64,000 nt of DNA. It comes from Mrakia gelida (Eukaryota > Basidiomycota > Tremellomycetes > Cystofilobasidiales > Mrakiaceae). Of this stretch, positions 10,926 through 23,059 are shown piece after piece. Within the stretch, counting starts at the first letter, position 1. Every line of letters begins with the position of its first letter. The stretch is taken from contig BRON01000004.1 in the NCBI GenBank assembly GCA_024345305.1, positions 620,001 to 684,000 on the forward strand. The letters run 5' to 3'. The translations under genes were made by a program, and so were the position numbers. Below the pieces are notes generated by a model, which saw only the letters and a list, made by a program, of their open reading frames with translations, was not told the DNA's origin and did no database searches.

Positions 10926-13900
10926 TTACACGTCGATGTAGGCAGAGACCTTCTTGGGCACCACAGCTCGCTTGACTCGAGGAGCGGCAGGAGCGGCGGG
11001 GGCTTCGTCCAACATGAGGCTGCGAGAGGGAAGAGAACAGAAAACGTAGGACGCGTTCGAGTCAGTCTTCGAACGAAGGGGTCGAGGCGAGCTGGTTCGA
11101 GGAAGGAACTCACGAATCGTCATCAAAGTCATCCTCCGACTCGTCCTTCTTCGACTTCTTCGCAGGAGCGGCCTTCTTGGCAGGAGCAGCAGCGGGTTTA
11201 GAGGAGGAAGCAGCCTTGGTGAAGATGGAAGCGAGCGGCTTGGAGCTCGAAGCAGCTTTGGAGGAGGTCGGGGCGGGCTTGGATTTGGGTTTGGGTGCAG
11301 CTGGGACGAGAAAGGAAGGAGGGTCGAAGAGCCGTCAGCTTTGAGACCTCGAAAGGGAACGGGAGGCGAGAGACGACAACTCACGAGCATCTTCCATTTC
11401 CTCGTCCTCATCAGAGACGACGGCCTTCGACTTTCCCTTGGCGGCAGGCTTCTTCTTCTGTACTGGGGCTGGGAGATCAAAGAAGCGGAGGAAGGTTCAG
11501 TCTCGGCTCGAGAAGGACGGAAGGAAGAAGAGAACACGACGTGACTGACCTTCGTCCTCCTCCTCGTCCTCATCCGAAACAGGAGCCTTCTTCGCCTTGG
11601 GCTTGGAGACAGGCTTAGCCTTGGTAGGCTTGCTGGGGGCTACGATTAAGAAGAAGAAGTCAAGGTCGAAGTCAGCTCGACGTTCAATTTCCCATCGAAA
11701 CCGAGGAGGGAGACGCGACTCACCATCGTCCGAATCCACCTCGGAGGGGGGAGCAGCAGCCCTGGCTTTGGGTTTCGAAGCAGGCTTAGCCTTGACGGGT
11801 GGTGCTGGAGTAGCGCAATAACAACGAAAAACGAGTGAGCGAGAGTTAGCTTGAGGTCGAGAAAGCGGGACGCGAAGTTCGACGGCGAGGACGAGAAACG
11901 CGACGAACCATCCTCGAAGTCAGACTCCTCCTCCTCGTCGTCCTCCTCCTCCTCCTCATCCTCATCAGAATCCATTCGCTTCTTGGACTTGGAGGTCTTG
12001 GCCATCTTCGAAGGTTTGGCAGGACTGATGGAGTCGAAGTCGTCGTCCTCGGAATCCTCAGCCTCGCTCTCCTCGTCGCTGCAAAGGTCGAAAAACAAAC
12101 GAAGGTCAGCAAAGCGAAATTAGACGAAAGGGAGCTCGAGCGAAGACACAACGAGAGCTGGAAGGGAAAAGGCGGAAAGAGAAGGAGAGAACGAGACGCG
12201 ACGAAAAACTCACGAGGACTCCTCCTTCGCCTTCTTCGACGAAACCTTCCTCTTGGTCGGCGTAGGAGCCTTCTTCGCAGCAGCAGCGGCAGCAGGGATC
12301 GCCTTCTTCTTCACGACCTTCTTGACCTCCTCGTCGCTGTCGATGTCCATGATCGTCGCCGAGGTCGAAGGAACGGGAGCCTTCTTGACGACAGGAGGAG
12401 GAGGCGCGGTGGTGGTTTCCTTCTTGACGGCGGGAGCAGCAGCCTTCTTGACGGGAGCCTTCTTAGGTTTGGAATCCATGAAGTCGTCCTCCGAGTCGTC
12501 GTCGTCCGACCCAGCAGCGGCCTTGCCCTTCTTGGCTTTGGACATGGCTTTGGCAGCGATGGATCTCGCCTTTCCCTTGTTGGCCATGGCTTTCCCGGAG
12601 GCTTGGACTTTGGCGTCGGTGTCGAGAACGGCCTGAGAAGGAAAGAAAGGGGGAGGTGAGCTTCGAGGTCGTCGAGGGGAGAGGGAGGGAGGGAACAAGT
12701 TGAACGAAACGAACCTCCCACTCCTCGAGGAATCGATCGAGATCAGCGTTCCAGAGATCAGTAGGCGAGAGCTTAAGGAGTTCGTTGAGTTCGTGCTCCT
12801 TGTCGGCTTGTTGCTTGAGGAGGACGTTGACCTGATGAGAGCGAAGCGAAAGCGAAACGAGGTCAGCGGCGGTTCTCTCGAAGCGAACCAAGGTCGAGAC
12901 GCGACTCACCTTCTCCTCCGTCAAACTCCAAATCGCCATCCCAAGCAGGTAATCGTAGTCGCTAGCGAGTCCCTCGTCGGCCTCCTCCAGAGCGTCCTCG
13001 TCCTCTCCGGCAGCTCGAGCGGTCTTCGCCTTGGGGAAGGGTCGGAAGCTGAGTTTTCGAAGATCCTCGACGATGGCAGCCTTCTTCCTGTTGGAGACGT
13101 TGAGTTCCCTCTTGATGATCATCGTGACGAATCGAGCTTGGTTGGAGAGCTTCTCGAACTGGTCGGTCAACTCGTTGGTGAGGTTCTCCTGCAAGAATCG
13201 AAAGCGAGCGAGAGAAGAAGCGTCAGTGGTGTGGAAGCGAAAGGAAAGGGTTGATGAAGAGAAGCGAGGGAGAGTTGGACGACGAACCTTCCTCTTGACG
13301 TAGTGAGTGACTCGAACGTCGTAGAACTCGAGGATGATCTCCTCGGGCGAGGTGTACTTCTTGATCTTTCCGTCGGGGTCGAAGCAGACCATGTTGGTGG
13401 TACTGATGGTCGAGTTGATCTTGAATCGCTTCTCGAGTCCCTCGGCTTCGGCAGACTTCATCTGAGCGGGAGTCATCTCAATCCTGAACTTGATCTTCTG
13501 TCCGATGTGGTGCTCGTCGAAGGCCTAGGCGAAGCACGAAGAAGAAGGGTCAGCTCGAGAGCGAAGGAAAGGAGGAGACGGACGGTCGAACTGACCTTGA
13601 TCGAAGCAGGAATCTTGTCCGTCGCAGTGACCCATCCGTCGAGCATGGCCTTGTAGTCGATGGTCCACTTTCGAATGGGAAGCTCGGTGACCTCGATGGT
13701 GTCGTCGTCGATCTTCTCGAGCGTTCCAGAGACGGAGAACTTGTCGTCGGCGATTCGAGTGATGGTTCCTCCGTATCCTCGGAACCAAGGAGTCATCTTC
13801 TCCATCTCCTCGCCCTTCATGAGTCGTCGAAGGTTGTCGACGATGTCCGTAGGGTTGTAGTTGGGAATCTGAGTACTCCATCCTGCGAGAAAGGAAGCAA

Positions 13901-16900
13901 ACGAAAATCGGTCAGCTCGACGCGCGCAGCCGAAGTAAAAGAGTCTCGAGCTCGACTCACCGGTTCCGATACCATCAGCTCCGTTCACGAGAACCATAGG
14001 CAGGACGGGGATGTACCAAGCAGGCTCGATCTTGTCGTTGTCGTCGGTGAGGTAGTCGAGAAGAGGGTCGTCGCTCGGGTGGAAGACGGCTCGGTTGATG
14101 GTGGGGATGTCGGTGAAAATGTAACGAGCAGCGGCATGGTCTTTTCCTCCCTGTCAACGAAACGAAAAGCGAACGGAAGGCGGTCAGACGAGGTTCGGAA
14201 AGAGGGAGAGGCGAGGAAGGAGTCGACTCACCTCGTTCCTCGTTCCGTACTGTCCAGCAGGGACGAGCAAGTTGATGTTGTTGGATCCGACGAAGTCCTG
14301 AGCGAGACCGACGATGGTTCCCGTCAAACTGACTTCTCCGTGATGGTAGGCGGTCTTCTCGGAGACGAATCCAGCGAGTTGAGCGACCTGGGGTTCGAAC
14401 GAAGACGCGTCAGTTCGATCTGCTCGCTCGAAGAGCCTTCGCGACGACAAAGGATGAGTGTAGATACTGACCTTGATCTCTCCCTTCAACTTCTTGAGGT
14501 AGCAACCGTAGATGACCTTCCTCTGACCAGGCTTGAGACCGTCGACGACCGAGGGGATGGATCGAACGTTGTCGGCCATCGAGAAGAGGATAAGCTCCTT
14601 GTTGATGAAGTCCGAGTAAGGGATGACCTTGATCGACTGGTCGAGGAACGTTCCAGGCTGCATTTCGAATCAACCGAAAAGAAAAAAGTCAGCGTTCGTC
14701 TCGAGTGGAGTGAGAGAAAGCCGAACGAACCCTGAACTGGCGAAGCCACTCCTTCCTGTCGTCGGCCTTCTTCTTGTTGAAGGCGAGATCGATGAGGTCC
14801 CGATCTCCCTCCTTGGTCACGTCGAACTGAAGCATGTGTTTGGCCATGTCGCTGAAGTACTTCTTCGCGTCGGCGGAGGTGCTCGTTCCCAGTCCCTAAA
14901 GAGACAAAGACGAAGGGTCAGCGACGCGTTCTCGTTTTCGAACGAAGAGCAAACTGACCTTGAAGTACTTGATGTGCCATCCCTTTCCATCGTTGTTCTC
15001 CTCTCGCCAGGTCTCGTACTCGGGAAGGGTGTAGAAGGACTTCTCGGTCTTCGCCTTGGTCGCCTGAACGAGTCGCGAGTTCGAAACGAAGAGAGCAAGT
15101 TAGCGCGACGTTCAAGGACTCGAGCGACGATCAGAATGATGAGATGAGAAGGTAGGATAGCGAACCTTGACAATGGGAGTGATGAACTCGACGAGGAACC
15201 CAGGGATCTTGAGGAGCGAAGGGAAGAAGTGGTCGAGGAAGTTGATGAGCAGACCCTTGATGTGAGATCCATCTTGATCCTGCGATACCAAACGAGAGAA
15301 CAAGAAGTCAGCGACCACCAGACGAAGGAAAAGATCGAAGAACAGAGGAATCAAACTGACCTGATCAGTCATGATCATCAAACTCCCATACCTCAACCCA
15401 TCGACCGTCGAATAAACCGTCCCCTGCTTCAACCCCATGATCTGCTTGATGTACTGAATCTCGACGTTCTTCATCAACTGCTCTCCCGAGGCCTCTCGCA
15501 CGTTGAGCAGCTTTCCTCGAAGGGGGAAGACTCCGTAGTGATCTCGTCCGACGATGTCGAGTCCGGCGACGGCGAGTGCTTTGGCGGAATCTCCCTCGGT
15601 GAGGATGAGGGTGCAGAGTTTCCCGTCTCGGGTTCCAGCTTTGTTGGCGTCTTCGAGCTTGACGATACCCGAGATTCTAGAAGAGCGAAGAGGTGAAGGG
15701 AGGAGAGGAAGATCAGAATGAGGAGGAGGACGCGACGAACGAACGAACGAACGAAGGGACGAGGTCGAAGAACTCACCTAGCCTTCTTTCCTCCGTCGGT
15801 CTTCGTCATGTCCTTGTCCTGCTTGAACTTGGCCCACGAGAGGATGTTGTCGATGATACCAGACTTGGTGACTGCGCGTCAAAAAGCGAAGACGAGAGAG
15901 TCAGCGACGAACGAGCGAGGGGTGCGACGAGACGAGTCGAATCGAACTCACCCTTCTTGACGAAGTCCTCGCTGAGGTTGAACTTGCTACCGAACATCGA
16001 CTTCTTGGTGTTGAGCATCTCCTTGGTCTGCGAGTCGAATGCGGGGTTCTCGATGAGAGCGTTGACGAAGATCCACATGTGGTCCTTGATCTGACGAGCC
16101 TTCACGGGAGCGGCCTTGTTCTTCTTCTTGATGGGCTCGAGACTGAGGGACGAAGTGCGCAAAAAGCAATGAATCAGTCTACAAGTACGAGAGAAGGAGA
16201 AGGAAGGTATAAGGTGGCACTCACAGCTTATCGGAAAGTTGAGAGGCAACGGCGTCGACGTGAGTTCCTCCCTTGATGGTCGAGATCGAGTTGACGAACG
16301 AGACCTGCTGGAATTGACCTTCGGGAGCGAGAGCGAACGCGACCTCCCATCTCTCGCTGATCTGCTCGAAGATGACCGACGTCTTGGGAATCTCGGCCCC
16401 TGCATCGGCAGCGGCGTCGGCGGCGGAGGAGAGGTACATCTCGACGTACTGCAACGGATTGAAAATCAGACGAGGTCAGCGAGGGATGAACAAGTCGAAG
16501 GAGGCAGAGGATTGAGAGAGGACGCACCTTCTTGAACCCATCAACCTTCAACCTAGTGCCATCGAGCCAGACCTTGACTCCTCGAACAGTACCAGCCATA
16601 TCGTAGGCTCGCTTCATCAACAAGGACGCGGTGTCGTCGTCGATGGTGTCCATTCCGAATCGAACGAGATCAGGCTGGAAGGTGATCTTGGTGTACTCCT
16701 CTCCCTTGGGGTTCGCAGTGATCTGTAGACCAAGCAGAAGAGGGGCAGAAGGTCAGTATCGAGAAGGGAAGAGGAACGCTGACGAGAGAAGGAGAACGCG
16801 AAACGAACCTTGGGCTTCGTCTTCTTCGACATGTTCTCCGAGAACGTCTGAACGTACTTGAGTCCTGAGTCCTTGTCGGCAGTCTCGACGGCTATAAGAG

Positions 16901-18516
16901 GAACGAGGAGAGATGGTCAGCGGAAGCGTGTGAGGGAAAGAAGAGACGCGAGGGAACTCACTGAAGCTGTTCGAGTAAATGTTGGTGAGCTTGGCTCCGA
17001 ATCCGTTTCGTCCTCCCGTGAGCTTCTTCTCGTCGTCGTCGTAGTTTGAGGAGGTGAGCCTATCAATGGAGACTCGAACGAGTCAGCCCAGAATCAAAGA
17101 GGCGAAGCGAGGGGAGCGAACTAAGGAGGACGAGGACGAGAACTCACAAGTTTCCGAAGATGAGCTCCGGAATGTACATGTTCTCCTTCTGATGCATTTG
17201 GATGGGGATTCCTCGTCCGTTGTTGTAGACCGAGATGACGTTGGTCTTTCGATCGATGGTGATCTTGAACTGGTCCATGGAAGGGTCGTTGATCTGTTGT
17301 TGCGTCGCGAGGAAAGAAGGGTCAGCTCAGCCCTCGCCGCTCGCCCTCCCTCCCTTTCCAATCTCGAACGAAGAAGTCACTCACCTTGTTGTCAGCAGCG
17401 TTAACGAGAATCTCATCGAAGATCTTGAAGAATCCAGGGACGAAGGTGACGTTCCTGCGGTGCGAGAACAAGGGTCGTTGTTGTTCAGCTCGAGCTCGAG
17501 AAGGAGAGGGGAGGAGGAGGGAAAGAGGGGTTGTAGTTGAGACTGACCTGGAGACCATCTTCTTGGTGGCATCGTCGAAGACCCACATCATCTGAGTGAG
17601 AGACTGAACGGATCCGATGTAGGAATCAGGTCGTTTCAAGATGTGTTCGATTTGAGAGAGCTTGAAGTGAACAACAAGAGGAAGCGAGGGGCAAGGTCAG
17701 CTCAGCTCAGCTCGTTCTCGTCTCCTTCCTCGCCTTCCCTCCGTCCCTAGCGTCAAGAGAGCTGAACGGCGATGCTCACCTTCTGATACATCTCACTCGC
17801 GTTCTTCCCCTTCCCAGCCTGACCTCCCAACTCCTTGAGGTTCTTCCCTAGCCCCTTCGCTCCTGGAGTTGGCGCCCCGTTGGACATGCCATCGAAACCC
17901 TCGACGTCTCCTCCTCCTCCACTCATGTCCGCATCCGAGTCGTCGTCTGAACGAGTTCCGTTGGGTGAGGCTTTGGCCTTGAGAGGAGCCTTGACCTTCT
18001 TGGTCGCTGCTGGTTTGTCTGCCTTGGGTTTGGGAGCAGCTTTGGGTTTCGAAGGAGCAGCGGAGGAGGAAGCCTTCGCTTTCGGAGCAGCCTGGATGGG
18101 GAGGAAGGAAAGGAGGGGAAGGTTTGTTAGACGGTGGGATGGCTCATGAGAGATAAGGGTATATGCTGGCGAGAAGAAAAGAGGACGAGAAGATGTATGA
18201 AAGGAGGTGGGGAGGCGAGAAGAAGGGAGCTGATCCCTCCTTCCCTTCGCACAACAACACCCTCCTTCCTTTCTCCTTCCTTCCCCTCCTTCCTTCCATC
18301 CTCTTCCCGCTGCCCTTCCGCACGAAGTTGTCATCCACCTGTAGACGTCCCTCTCCCCTAGTCACCGACGACCCAGCCATCCCATCCGAGGGGGAGAGAG
18401 AGAAGGAAGGAGGCAAGACTGACCTTCTTCTTTGGAGGTGGCGAAGCTGAACCGTATCCTTCCGATTCAGAGTCGTCCCCGAGCTCGAGGATAGAATCTT
18501 CGTCAGAGTCACTCAT
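10926..18516 (-). CDS. TOP2: DNA topoisomerase II
   Basis: Type IIA topoisomerase that passes one duplex through another to untangle chromosomes, in the nucleus. Order of parts: an acidic, Ala/Lys-rich N-terminal tail starting MSDSDEDS; the GHKL ATPase with ILVNAADN and YNNGRGIPIQMHQKE; the transducer region; TOPRIM with EGDSAKAL (near 15590) and DQDGSHIKG (near 15270); the cleavage domain with GLKPGQRKV and the catalytic Tyr in ARYIFT (codon 14121-14123); then GADGIGTG. The C-terminal tail is long, Lys/Asp/Ser-rich and split by many introns, ending at YIDV. Total length is about 1,500 residues, usual for fungi. Most introns have GTGAGT/GTTCGT-type donors and a CTGAC branch. It shares a 705-bp divergent promoter region with NFU1. 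Confidence 0.97.
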
Positions 18517-19221
18517 CGAAGAGAGAGAGGGAGAAGGAGGGGGAGGGGGGTTGGCGAGAGAGAAGGAGAAGGAAGAAGGTCTTGAGGAGGGAGGAGGTTG
18601 AAGGAGAAGCGGGCAGTCGAAAACAGACGCGTCTTGATTTCCCTCTGCTCGTGGCTTGCAATTTAGACTCCGAAATTCAAGATGTGAAAATATTTTTTCC
18701 ATCTTCAGTGCAGTCATCGTTCTCCGAGAAAGTATGCTGCTCGAGATTTGGCGGCCGAGGGAGACGAGCAGGAGGAGGAGCGTCGGAGCGCCTTCGTTCG
18801 CTTGACTTCTGCCCGCCAGCAGATTTTCAGATCGAGAAGGGATGGTTCGAGAGACCGAGCAGATGATATTTCGGTTTGAACGATCTGGCCACAGTGTAGA
18901 AGAAGAGGTCCCCGATCTAGATCTGCGAGAGGGTGACCTTCGAGGGCTGGACGCGTCGCGACCGCGACCGCGAAACTTCCTTTCTGAGGTGTTTCCTCGG
19001 CTTCTTTCACCCTTCGTAAGCCTTTCCAGCTTCCAGAACATGCACCAAAAATCTCGTTTGATGAAAAACTGACCAAGGAGAAAGGTCGGAAAGGTCAGGC
19101 GAAGCTCGCTCCTTCGTCCGAAACTCGCTCGCTGACCTCACCTTTCTTTCCTTCCTCCCTCCTCCCTCCTTGGTCCCCCAACCGCATCTTCCAGCAAACC
19201 CACACTTCCAGCTCTTCGACC
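18517..19221. promoter_or_regulatory. Divergent promoter region of TOP2 and NFU1
   Basis: 705 bases between the two start codons. It holds two ACGCGT hexamers (18627-18632 and 18951-18956); the second runs into a CGCGACCGCG repeat. ACGCGT is the MluI cell-cycle box used by MBF in fungi, which would fit cell-cycle control of TOP2. However, the hexamer is common across the whole window. A short AT-rich run lies at about 18685-18700. Confidence 0.5.
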
Positions 19222-20444
19222 ATGGCTACCACCTCCTCCCGATCCGTCTCAATGCTTCGATCCGCTCTCTCCTCCTCTCGCCTGGCAGGATCTTCCTCTT
19301 CGTCAGCAGCCTCGAGAGTTGCGAGCTCTTCCTTCTCCTCCTCCTCCTCCTCCACTCGATCCTTCTCCCTCCTCCCTCGACTCGCCTCAAGGTCAAGCAC
19401 ACCCCTAGCCTCAAGCTCAAGACTCTCCGTTACTCCTCAACTCTGTAAGTATACGTTTTCTGCGAGGTTTTGGGCTCTCAAACGAGCTCGTTCCATTCGT
19501 CCCACCTCCTCCCTCCTCCTTCCTTTCACCTCCACACCTTCCTGACTCCCTCCCCTCCCTCCCATCTTCCGTCCCCTGCAGCCCGCTCCCTCTTCGTCCA
19601 AACGCAAACGACCCCCAACCCCAACTCCCTCCAATTCATCCCCGGCACCCCCGTCCTCCTCTCCGGCGGTACCCACGAATTCCTCACCCCCCAATCCTCC
19701 CTCGCCTCCCCCCTCGCCACCCGCCTCATGGCCATCGAAGGCGTCCTCTCAGTCTTCTACGGTCCCGACTTCGTCTCCGTTCAAAAAGACGAAGAAACCC
19801 CCTGGTCCCTCATCAAACCCGAAGTCTTCTCGCACATCATGGAACACTTCTCCTCTGGCAAGAGCTTGTTCCGTGAAGGCTCCAAAGAATCGAGCCTGGA
19901 GGAGGAGGATGGGGAGCCGGAGGATACGAGGATCTTGGATAGTGATTCGGAGGTGGTGGCGATGATTAAGGATTTGCTTGCGACGAGGATCAGGCCGAGT
20001 ATCATGGAGGATGGGGGGGATCTGGAGTACAAGGGGTTTGATGAGGAGGAAGGAGGGACGGGGATGGTGACGGTTAGGCTGAAGGGGAGTTGTAGGGGGT
20101 GCTCGAGTAGTGCGATTACGTTGAAAAGTGGGATTGAGAGGATGTTGATGCATTATGTGCCGGAGGTGAAGGGGGTCGAGCAGGTGAGTCGAGTCGGTTT
20201 CGCCGCGTCGTGGGAGGAGAAGACGAGAGCTGACCTTTGCCGTCTCTTCTTCCCCGTTCCAGCTCGTCGACGAGGAGGAACTGGTAGCGCTGGATGAGTT
20301 CACCAAGTTCGAGGCTAAGCTCGCTGCTAAGCAGGCGTGAGTGGTTTGTTCGGATCTCTCCTGACTGATCTCGCGAGACTTTCGAGCTGACTCGTTTTCT
20401 CTTCTTCTTCTTCGTTGACCAGTGCTGCCGCCGCCTCGGCATAG
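19222..20444 (+). CDS. NFU1: NFU1-type mitochondrial iron-sulfur cluster scaffold
   Basis: Late-acting Fe-S carrier of the mitochondrial matrix that helps deliver [4Fe-4S] clusters to proteins such as lipoate synthase and respiratory complexes. Four exons, 19222-19444, 19582-20183, 20263-20336 and 20423-20444, give 306 residues. A Ser/Arg-rich N-terminus of about 75 residues looks like a mitochondrial presequence. The Nfu N-terminal domain begins at FVQTQTTPNPNSLQFIPG, and the NifU-like domain contains the cluster-binding CxxC in LKGSCRGCSSSA. The C-terminal Ala/Lys tail is short, and its last coding exon is only 22 nt. The start is chosen because it gives the presequence and lies just after the divergent promoter. 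Length is close to other fungal NFU1 proteins. Confidence 0.95.
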
Positions 20445-20968
20445 TGATCTCTCATCTACCTCTACGATATGGACATGACCTAGTACGATCACTCCTCGTC
20501 GTCTCCTCGCCTTCGAGTCGAGAACGACGGCCGTCGAAAGGAGGGCTCGAGGCTCGGCTCCTCTGCCTCGCTCTTCACTTCACTATCAACAGCTCTACCG
20601 ATAGGCTCCTCGGGGAGGACCTCGCACTCCAGCTCTTCAGTACCGACTTGCAATTCAATCGCTCGAACGAATGAAGGCTTCGGCTGCTCTTGAACCTCTT
20701 CGCTCGCTTCTCGTTTCGACGCATCCTCTCTCTCTCTTCAGTTCCTCTTCCTCGTCTCTCTCCTTCTGGCTTTCTCATGATCCCAGCTCATCTCTCCTTC
20801 CCCCCTTCACGCGATACGGATCATGACGCGACTGTTTCAAGGAGAAGCCAAAGGAAAATCACCCCTGAACGGACCTTCAGCCCTGATGACGCCCTCGCGC
20901 TCTTTTTCCCTCTTCTTCCTTTCACAGCCAAGCTTCTCACTCTCCTCCTCCCAACACCCACCTTCATC
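20445..20968. other. Intergenic region between NFU1 and the GH128 gene
   Basis: 524 bases holding the NFU1 3' flank and the promoter and leader of the next gene. The last 60 bases are CT-rich, as in many leaders here. No gene was seen. Confidence 0.5.
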
Positions 20969-22687
20969 ATGACTTCCCTTCTCCTTCTCCCTCTCCTCGC
21001 TCTTTCAGCCTCAGCATCGCCCTTCCTTCCTCGTCAAAACGCCGTCAACACGACCTCAACCAACTCCTCCTCCTCCTCCTCCTCTTGTTCCAACCTCTCG
21101 AACTCAACCTCCTCCATCGTGATCCCAGCACCCAACATCACCTCCTCTACCGTTAAGATGGGGATCGCCTGGCCCAACTCGGACTGGATCAAGATGGATA
21201 TCTTCGGTGGAGGGAACGTCTCGTGTGAGCCTCGTCGAGATTTGAGCTTCGACCCTCCCTCCCTCCCTTCGTCTGACCTCCGTTCTTTCCTTCCTTTCCT
21301 TTCCCAGGGTACTACACCTGGAGTCCCGAGTTCGCAGAACAGTCCAAAGCTCTCGACATCGACTACGTTCCTCAGCTCTGGGGACCAGGTCAAAGCGACG
21401 ACTTCGTTTCGGCAGCGGAGGGAGGGTGGTCGAGCACGACGTTGACGTCGCTGAAGGAGATCCTTTCGTTTAACGAGCCAAATCTCGCTGGCCAAGTGAG
21501 TAGATCATTCTGAAACCTGGTTAGGGAAGGTCGGAACTGACTTCCTCGTTCGGTTCCCATGGCCCTCATGACTCCTGCCGAAGGTGCTGCTCTTTGGATC
21601 AAGGTTCGTCGCGCGCTCGAGCTTGAGGTCTGCTGCCCGTCTTCGAGAGCTGATGAGAGCCTCTTTGATGGACTGTAGGATCTCGAACCTCTTCGAGCCA
21701 AGGGATATCGACTTGGAGCTCCCGTGACGACCAACGCTCCCGATGGTGTGACATGGATGAAGGTGAGCCGAACCTCGTCCTCGTCCGTCTCGTTCCAACC
21801 TTCCGCGACTGACCTTTCCCCTCCCCTCCCCTCTCATCTCTCGCAGAACTTTCTCACAGCCTGCAACGGATCGTGCACTCCCGACTTCTACCCTCTTCAC
21901 TGGTGAGTCACTCGAAGACGCTTTCTCCTCGGTTCATTTCGCGCGTTCGCTAAACTCGATCCCTCAACGCGTCGCTTTCCAAAACAGGTACTCCACCTCC
22001 GCTCAAGGCTTCGAGGACTACGTGACTCAGTGGCACGATACCTTCCACGCTCCCGTCTGGATCACCGAGTTCGCTTTCCACGACTTCAACGGAGGATCTC
22101 AACTCAACGCTCAACAGATCTCGACGGCTCTCGCAGAGTGCCAGGCTTTCCTTCAAGCTGCTGATTTCGTGGAGAGATACGCTTTCGTGAGTCTCCTCTT
22201 ATCTTGGGCACTAGCTCCACCTTCGATATGAGCTGACTTGAGTGGTGCTTCGTACAGTTCGGAGCGATGCTGAGTGAGTTCGAGTCCGAACTTCGAACGC
22301 GACTCGTTGACGTCTTCCCCTCTCTCTCCCTTTCCTGACCCTTCGTTCGCTTCTTCTCTCTCTCTCTCTCTCAGACGTCCAAGGTGTAAGTCAGCTTTCA
22401 TAATCACACATTCTCGATCTCATACTCACTCCTCAACTCTTCCCTCCCAGATCAATCCCCTCAACGCGCTCATCCAAAACTCGACCGACGGCAACATCTC
22501 CCTCTCCCCCCTTGGGACTCAATACGTCACGGGAAAGCTCGCTGGAGACTTCTCAGCATCTCCTGGGATTATCTCCTCAGCTCCAGGAAGCTCTTCCTCC
22601 ACCGGAGCGGCGTCGAGAAGGGCTGTTGGAGGAGGAAGTTGGGCCGCGTTAGGAGCGATGGCGGTTGGAATGATCGTCGTTTGGTAG
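20969..22687 (+). CDS. GPI-anchored GH128-type beta-1,3-glucanase
   Basis: Predicted wall glucanase of the glycosyl-hydrolase catalytic-core (Asl1-like) family. The protein of about 362 residues has a signal peptide (LLLLPLLALSASASP), an Asn/Ser-rich linker, KMGIAWPNSDW, the acid/base Glu in LSFNEPNLAGQ, FYPLHWYS, and the nucleophile Glu in VWITEFAFHD. It ends in a Ser/Gly-rich stretch with a hydrophobic tail (ALGAMAVGMIVVW) that fits a GPI signal. Exons: 20969-21224, 21308-21495, 21562-21603, 21679-21762, 21847-21902, 21988-22186, 22258-22273, 22375-22385 and 22451-22687. Two consecutive microexons (16 and 11 nt) are required for frame. The acceptor before 21562 is not AG in this sequence. 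Substrate specificity is inferred from the family. Confidence 0.87.
22375..22385 (+). other. 11-nt microexon of the GH128 gene
   Basis: ACGTCCAAGGT lies between a CTCTCAG acceptor and a GTAAGT donor, and follows a 16-nt exon at 22258-22273. Together they restore FGAMLNVQGINPLNAL. Confidence 0.75.
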
Positions 22688-23059
22688 ACTCGCTAGATCA
22701 AGGTAGGAAGGACTGCTGCATCTTTTGTTAGTTTGCTTAGAGAACACCTCGGAACATTGACGACTCATACACGATATCCGAGCGAAGACGAAGAGAAAGA
22801 ACGAACGAGTGATCCCGACCGCGAAGGCAACCGTCGACTCGCCTGCACGAGAGTTCTCTCGCTCACAGAGAATTCGAATCTTTGCGCTGCTTCGAAACAA
22901 GTGTAGTCGTTATGGTTCATTCAAGTATCTTCGTAGCTATTGTAAACAACAAATAAACAAATCGATCAAGCCGGCGTCGCGTCGTTCCATCATCTCCCTC
23001 CTCTCCTGCTCTCTCCCCACGTCGTGCTCCTTCCCTCAGAGAGCCACCTCCCTCCGCCT
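22688..23059. other. Convergent intergenic region
   Basis: 372 bases of 3' flank for two convergent genes. An AT-richer part near 22920-22970 could contain polyadenylation signals. Nothing else was seen. Confidence 0.55.
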
